64,000 nucleotides of DNA from Phycisphaerae bacterium (GTDB taxonomy: Bacteria > Planctomycetota > Phycisphaerae > Sedimentisphaerales > UBA12454), in assembly GCA_041652575.1 (NCBI GenBank), contig JBAZHC010000006.1:62001-126000 (forward strand). The letters are read 5' to 3'. The stretch's first letter is position 1. Each line of letters opens with the position of its first letter. The position numbers were made by a program, and so were the translations under genes. Under the pieces are notes generated by a model. It saw nothing but the letters and a program-made list of their open reading frames with translations. It was not told the DNA's origin and ran no database searches. This document shows positions 60,942-64,000 of this stretch, in pieces.

Positions 60942-62330
60942 ATGAAGCAAAGCAGTATTTTAGTAGTTGACGACGATAAGATAATCCTCGATTCACTGTG
61001 CGAATTTCTGAAACTCGAAGGCTATAACGCCGTCGGCGCCGAATCCTGCAAACAGGCCACGAGCATGGCGCAGAAACAGAAATTTTCGCTTGTTATCACC
61101 GATGTCAATCTGCCGGACGGCAGCGGCTTCGAACTGCTGAGCCTGATTAAAAAAAATTATCCGCAGACCGTGGTAATTATCATCACCGGCTACGGCACAA
61201 TTGAAAGCGCCGTCGAAGCAATCAAAATAGGAGCCTATGATTATCTCACAAAGCCTATTGTCGATGACGAACTGCGATTGACGATTGAACGGGCATTAAA
61301 ACAACAGTCGCTCATCAGCGAAAACGAAAATCTGAAAAATCAGCTCGAGAACAAATTCAGTCTCGAAAATATAATCAGCCAGGATTACAAAATGGCGAAA
61401 ATCTTCGACCTTGTCGAAGCCGTCGCAGACAGCCGGTCCAACATTCTTATGACAGGCCCCAGCGGCACGGGAAAAACAATGCTCGCAAGGGCGATTCATT
61501 ATCGCTCGGGCAGAAAGAACCAGCCTTTCGTCGAGGTAAGCTGCGGCGCTCTGCCGGAAACCCTGCTCGAAAGCGAATTGTTCGGACACGTCAGGGGTTC
61601 TTTTACAGGCGCCATCAGCGACAAGCAGGGAAAATTCCTTGCCGCTGACGGTGGTACGATTTTTCTCGATGAAATATCGAGCGCTTCCCCCGCGCTGCAG
61701 GTTAAACTTCTGCGCGTTATCCAGGAAAGACAATTCGAGCCTGTCGGCAGCAATAAAACCATCACTGTCGATACGCGGGTAATTGTCGCCTCGAACAAAA
61801 ATATGACCGAAGAAGTAAAGCTCGGCAACTTCAGGGAGGATTTATATTACAGGCTCAATGTGATATCGATAAATCTTCCCGCTCTTAACGAAAGGCCGGC
61901 CGATATACCGCTTCTCGCCGAATATTTTATGAAAAACTTCTGCATGTCGCATAATCGCATAAAATTGGGAATTACGGACCGGGCGATGGATGCCATGCAG
62001 AGATATAACTGGCCGGGCAATGTGCGCGAACTTGAAAACGTACTCGAAAGAGCTGTTCTCCTGAGCAAGACGGACCATATCACCCTTGAGGACCTGCCGG
62101 TTAATATAACCTCTCACACGCCCCAGCACGAGCCGGCGGACTATAAGAAGATAAGTTTAAAGAACGCGATTGCCGAACCTGAAAGAAGAATTATCAGGGC
62201 GGCGCTGGAAACAAATAACTGGAACAGGCAGCAAACCGCTGAAGCGCTGAAAATCAACAGAACCACGCTTTATAAAAAGATGAAAAAATACGGCCTCGAA
62301 GACGAAGCTGAAAGACTGGGAATCAGATAA
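60942..62330 (+). CDS. NtrC-family sigma-54-dependent response regulator
   Basis: 462 residues. Receiver (1-120) with D54 as phosphorylation site (VITDVNLPDG). AAA+ domain with Walker A GPSGTGKT, the sigma-54 contact loop as GSFTGA (Ser in place of the usual Ala), and the Walker B TIFLDEI. C-terminal Fis-type HTH NRQQTAEALKINRTTLYKKM. It should activate sigma-54 promoters with the RpoN encoded at 43524, on signal from the NtrB-like kinase at 58491. Confidence 0.95.
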   Translation: MKQSSILVVDDDKIILDSLCEFLKLEGYNAVGAESCKQATSMAQKQKFSLVITDVNLPDGSGFELLSLIKKNYPQTVVIIITGYGTIESAVEAIKIGAYDYLTKPIVDDELRLTIERALKQQSLISENENLKNQLENKFSLENIISQDYKMAKIFDLVEAVADSRSNILMTGPSGTGKTMLARAIHYRSGRKNQPFVEVSCGALPETLLESELFGHVRGSFTGAISDKQGKFLAADGGTIFLDEISSASPALQVKLLRVIQERQFEPVGSNKTITVDTRVIVASNKNMTEEVKLGNFREDLYYRLNVISINLPALNERPADIPLLAEYFMKNFCMSHNRIKLGITDRAMDAMQRYNWPGNVRELENVLERAVLLSKTDHITLEDLPVNITSHTPQHEPADYKKISLKNAIAEPERRIIRAALETNNWNRQQTAEALKINRTTLYKKMKKYGLEDEAERLGIR

Positions 62331-62338
62331 AATAAACA

Positions 62339-62354
62339 GTTCCTGGAACCTTTA
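62339..62354 (+). repeat. Degenerate REP unit
   Basis: AGTTCCTGGAACCTTT resembles the GTCAGGAACCTTTT half of the REP units beside the transposase. It lies 9 bp after the regulator stop. Confidence 0.5.
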
Positions 62355-62395
62355 TATTATTTTAAACATCATAAACATTTGCAAAATAACGAGTT

Positions 62396-62418
62396 AAAAA
62401 GGTGTCAGGAACCTTTAT
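62396..62418. repeat. REP hairpin left of the transposase
   Basis: AAAAAGGT, loop GTCAGGA, ACCTTTATT; near-perfect foldback. Confidence 0.75.
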
Positions 62419-63097
62419 TGCTTTTCTTGTATCCTACAGGCCTGCCGCGTGTTTTTAAAGTTGAATCCAAACCAAGCGACGAAGCTGTCTTCATCATCCA
62501 ATCAATTTCCCCAAATGGCCGATTTCGTGCGATACATTTTCCCAAATCAGTTACTTCCTTTTCATTCAGTTCCTGATTTACCAATGTTTGCCAATTTTTC
62601 GGCATATCCACAGGCCATTGAGTAAGAAGAGTTCCGCTGTTAATGTCTTTATTCTGGCGATGCCACATTGCAGACCATCTCCATTCCTGAGCCTTTTCGA
62701 CTAGTCCGGCATTTAAGGCATTGCGTTCAACATACCTGCAAAGAGTTAAAAAATGCGAATCCTCCTGTACAGGAAAAGCCTTGAAACGCCCCTGGTAAAG
62801 ATGACCAGACCCTATAGTTCTATGGTTTGCATGCCATCTCTGGGCGTGAGTCAAAGTGAGCCAGCCGACAAATTGTGAAAGTTCATTATCTTCTTCCGGC
62901 CATAAAACCAAGTGCCAGTGATTTGGCATTATGCAATAAGTGCACAACCGCATATTAAATTTCCCGCAGGCCTGAAACAAGATGTTTTCGAAACAGGAAT
63001 AATCCTTATCTTCGGAAAATATTTGGACATGCGCGTTAGCTCTGTTGAAAACATGATATGCGTAGCCGCCTGGTATTATTCTTAACGGTCTTCCCAT
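62405..63097 (-). mobile_element. REP-associated tyrosine transposase (RAYT, Y1 family)
   Basis: 230 residues. Y1/HUH core with YCIMPNHWHLVL (the H-x-H metal pair) and a downstream catalytic Tyr region in RYVERNALNAGL, start MGRPLRIIPGGYAYHVFNRAN. Such domesticated IS200-like transposases process REP hairpins. AAAAAGGTGTCAGGAACCTTTTT-type units surround the gene. It appears intact. Confidence 0.88.
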
Positions 63098-63136
63098 AGC
63101 GAACCATTTTATAAAGCTTTTCTACCTTGTCAATAT

Positions 63137-63156
63137 AAAGGTGTCTGGAACCATTT
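63137..63156. repeat. REP hairpin right of the transposase, first
   Basis: AAAGGTGTCTGGAACCATTT; imperfect foldback of the same family. Confidence 0.65.
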
Positions 63157-63197
63157 AACTATTTTTGCCTCTGTAACTACCTATAAACAATGAAATT

Positions 63198-63220
63198 AAA
63201 AAGGTGTCAGGAACCTTTTT
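63198..63220. repeat. REP hairpin right of the transposase, second
   Basis: AAAAAGGT, loop GTCAGGA, ACCTTTTT; perfect foldback. Confidence 0.8.
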
Positions 63221-63247
63221 AGGAAAAAAGCAATTAAAAACTCTTTA

Positions 63248-64000
63248 CTATACAAAGTTTTGTTTTACATATTTTACGGCGTTGTCAAAGATTGTTCTGC
63301 CGTCGGCGCGGGATTCATCCTTTAATCTTGTCCAGTGCGGATGCTGAGTGAATCTTACAAATCTTTCCGGATGCGGCATAAGCCCCATCACTCTGCCGGT
63401 CGAATCGCAAAGACCTGCGATAGAATCTGTTGAGCCGTTTGGATTTACCGGGAACGGGCCGAAATTTCCGTTTTCATCGACATATCTGAATGTGATTCGG
63501 TCATCTGTTTTGATTTTTTCGAAGACATCGTTATCTTCAAAGAGAATTTTCCCTTCTCCGTGCGCTATCGGCAGACAAATCCTTCTGCCCTGCTCAATGA
63601 AAATACATTTTTTACTCGAAGGTTCGAGATACACCCACCTGTCTTCGAATTTCCCGCTGTCGTTATTTGTGATTGTAAGCTGCTGTTTGCCGCTCGGCTC
63701 GATTTTGCCGAGAATGCCGGTTTTGACAAGAACCTGGAAGCCGTTGCAGATGCCCAGAACTATTTTGCCTGCATCTATAAAAGCATTGAGCCTGTCGGAA
63801 AGATGATGAATAATCTGATTGGCAAGAATTTTACCAGCTGCTACGTCGTCGCCATAACTGAATCCGCCCGGAATAACAAGAATTTGAAATTCGTCGAGCA
63901 AATCGGGACTCTCGATAATTCTGTTAACGTGAATTCTTTCTGCCTTGGCACCGGAAAGCTCGAGTGCATATTGTGTTTCCACATCGCAATTGATTCCAGC
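63248..64000 (-). CDS. purQ: Phosphoribosylformylglycinamidine synthase subunit I (5' partial)
   Basis: Glutaminase subunit of FGAM synthase in purine synthesis. Strings: VIPGGFSYGDDVAAGKILANQ, LGICNGFQVLVKTGILG (nucleophile Cys in GICNGFQ), ICLPIAHGEGK and MPHPERF. The reading frame stays open to the window edge (upstream residues AGINCDV read from 64000 to 63983), so the N-terminus lies outside. The GTG at 63982 is not the real start. Confidence 0.95.
   Translation of the reverse strand, partial: AGINCDVETQYALELSGAKAERIHVNRIIESPDLLDEFQILVIPGGFSYGDDVAAGKILANQIIHHLSDRLNAFIDAGKIVLGICNGFQVLVKTGILGKIEPSGKQQLTITNNDSGKFEDRWVYLEPSSKKCIFIEQGRRICLPIAHGEGKILFEDNDVFEKIKTDDRITFRYVDENGNFGPFPVNPNGSTDSIAGLCDSTGRVMGLMPHPERFVRFTQHPHWTRLKDESRADGRTIFDNAVKYVKQNFV

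Overview
The window most likely comes from a planctomycete, probably of the Phycisphaerae/Sedimentisphaerales type. This is inferred from gene content and was not searched. The markers are secreted beta-helix proteins ending in dockerin-like repeats, a PEP-CTERM protein, a pseudopilin of the planctomycete style, a bacterial histone-fold protein, an RpoN/NtrC-type regulator, a PilZ protein and small membrane proteins of planctomycete flavour. PPi-type phosphofructokinase, an iron-sulfur PurF, a corrinoid protein, a fused ETF with its quinone oxidoreductase and a rubrerythrin-like protein suggest an anaerobic or microaerobic sugar fermenter. There is one SRP RNA gene and no rRNA, tRNA or CRISPR array that I could see.

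Layout. 0-2.5 kb: end of a secreted beta-helix/dockerin protein, two small minus-strand proteins, and a histone-like gene with a strong terminator. 2.5-7.2 kb: an alpha-glucan operon (GT4 glycosyltransferase, GH57, debranching enzyme). 7.2-9.8 kb: cupin-nikR operon, divergent from a dockerin protein and a pseudopilin. 9.9-18.3 kb: nucleoside transporter, small ACT-like protein, phosphodiesterase, PPi-PFK, porin-like protein, CHASE4/PAS histidine kinase, Cys-rich repeat lipoprotein, TauE/SafE permease. 18.3-23 kb: PfkB kinase, purF-purM, a polytopic membrane protein. 23-28.4 kb: a possible structured RNA, a butanol-dehydrogenase-type enzyme, ETF-QO and a fused EtfB-EtfA.

28.4-36.5 kb is an accessory, repeat-rich region. 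REP-like hairpins flank an AT-rich KTSC + OLD-nuclease pair. A 111-bp perfect inverted repeat brackets a corrinoid-protein gene and a sigma factor with an HTH-rich N-terminal half, and one arm runs into an HNH/AP2 endonuclease gene. 36.5-45 kb: ferritin-like protein, proC, ferredoxin, SRP RNA, dnaX, an AT-rich AbiEi/AbiEii pair lying tail-to-tail with three perfect AT-rich palindromes, then recR and rpoN. The SRP RNA-dnaX-recR order is a known bacterial arrangement, here apparently interrupted by the AbiE module.

45-64 kb: membrane proteins and a PpiD/SurA-like protein, a very large beta-helix/dockerin protein, a PEP-CTERM protein, hemL, a membrane protein, a GxxExxY cassette, a beta-hydroxyacid dehydrogenase, lipoproteins and a PilZ protein. 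A histidine kinase and a sigma-54 response regulator follow, separated by a three-gene cassette (four-helix-bundle protein, PD-(D/E)XK-like protein, unknown) that is bounded by 28-bp perfect inverted repeats. A REP-associated transposase among its REP hairpins and a truncated purQ close the window. The themes worth following are small IR-bounded gene cassettes dropped into operons, palindromic operator-like DNA at the AbiE locus, the histone, the HTH-sigma protein and apparently leaderless regulatory genes.
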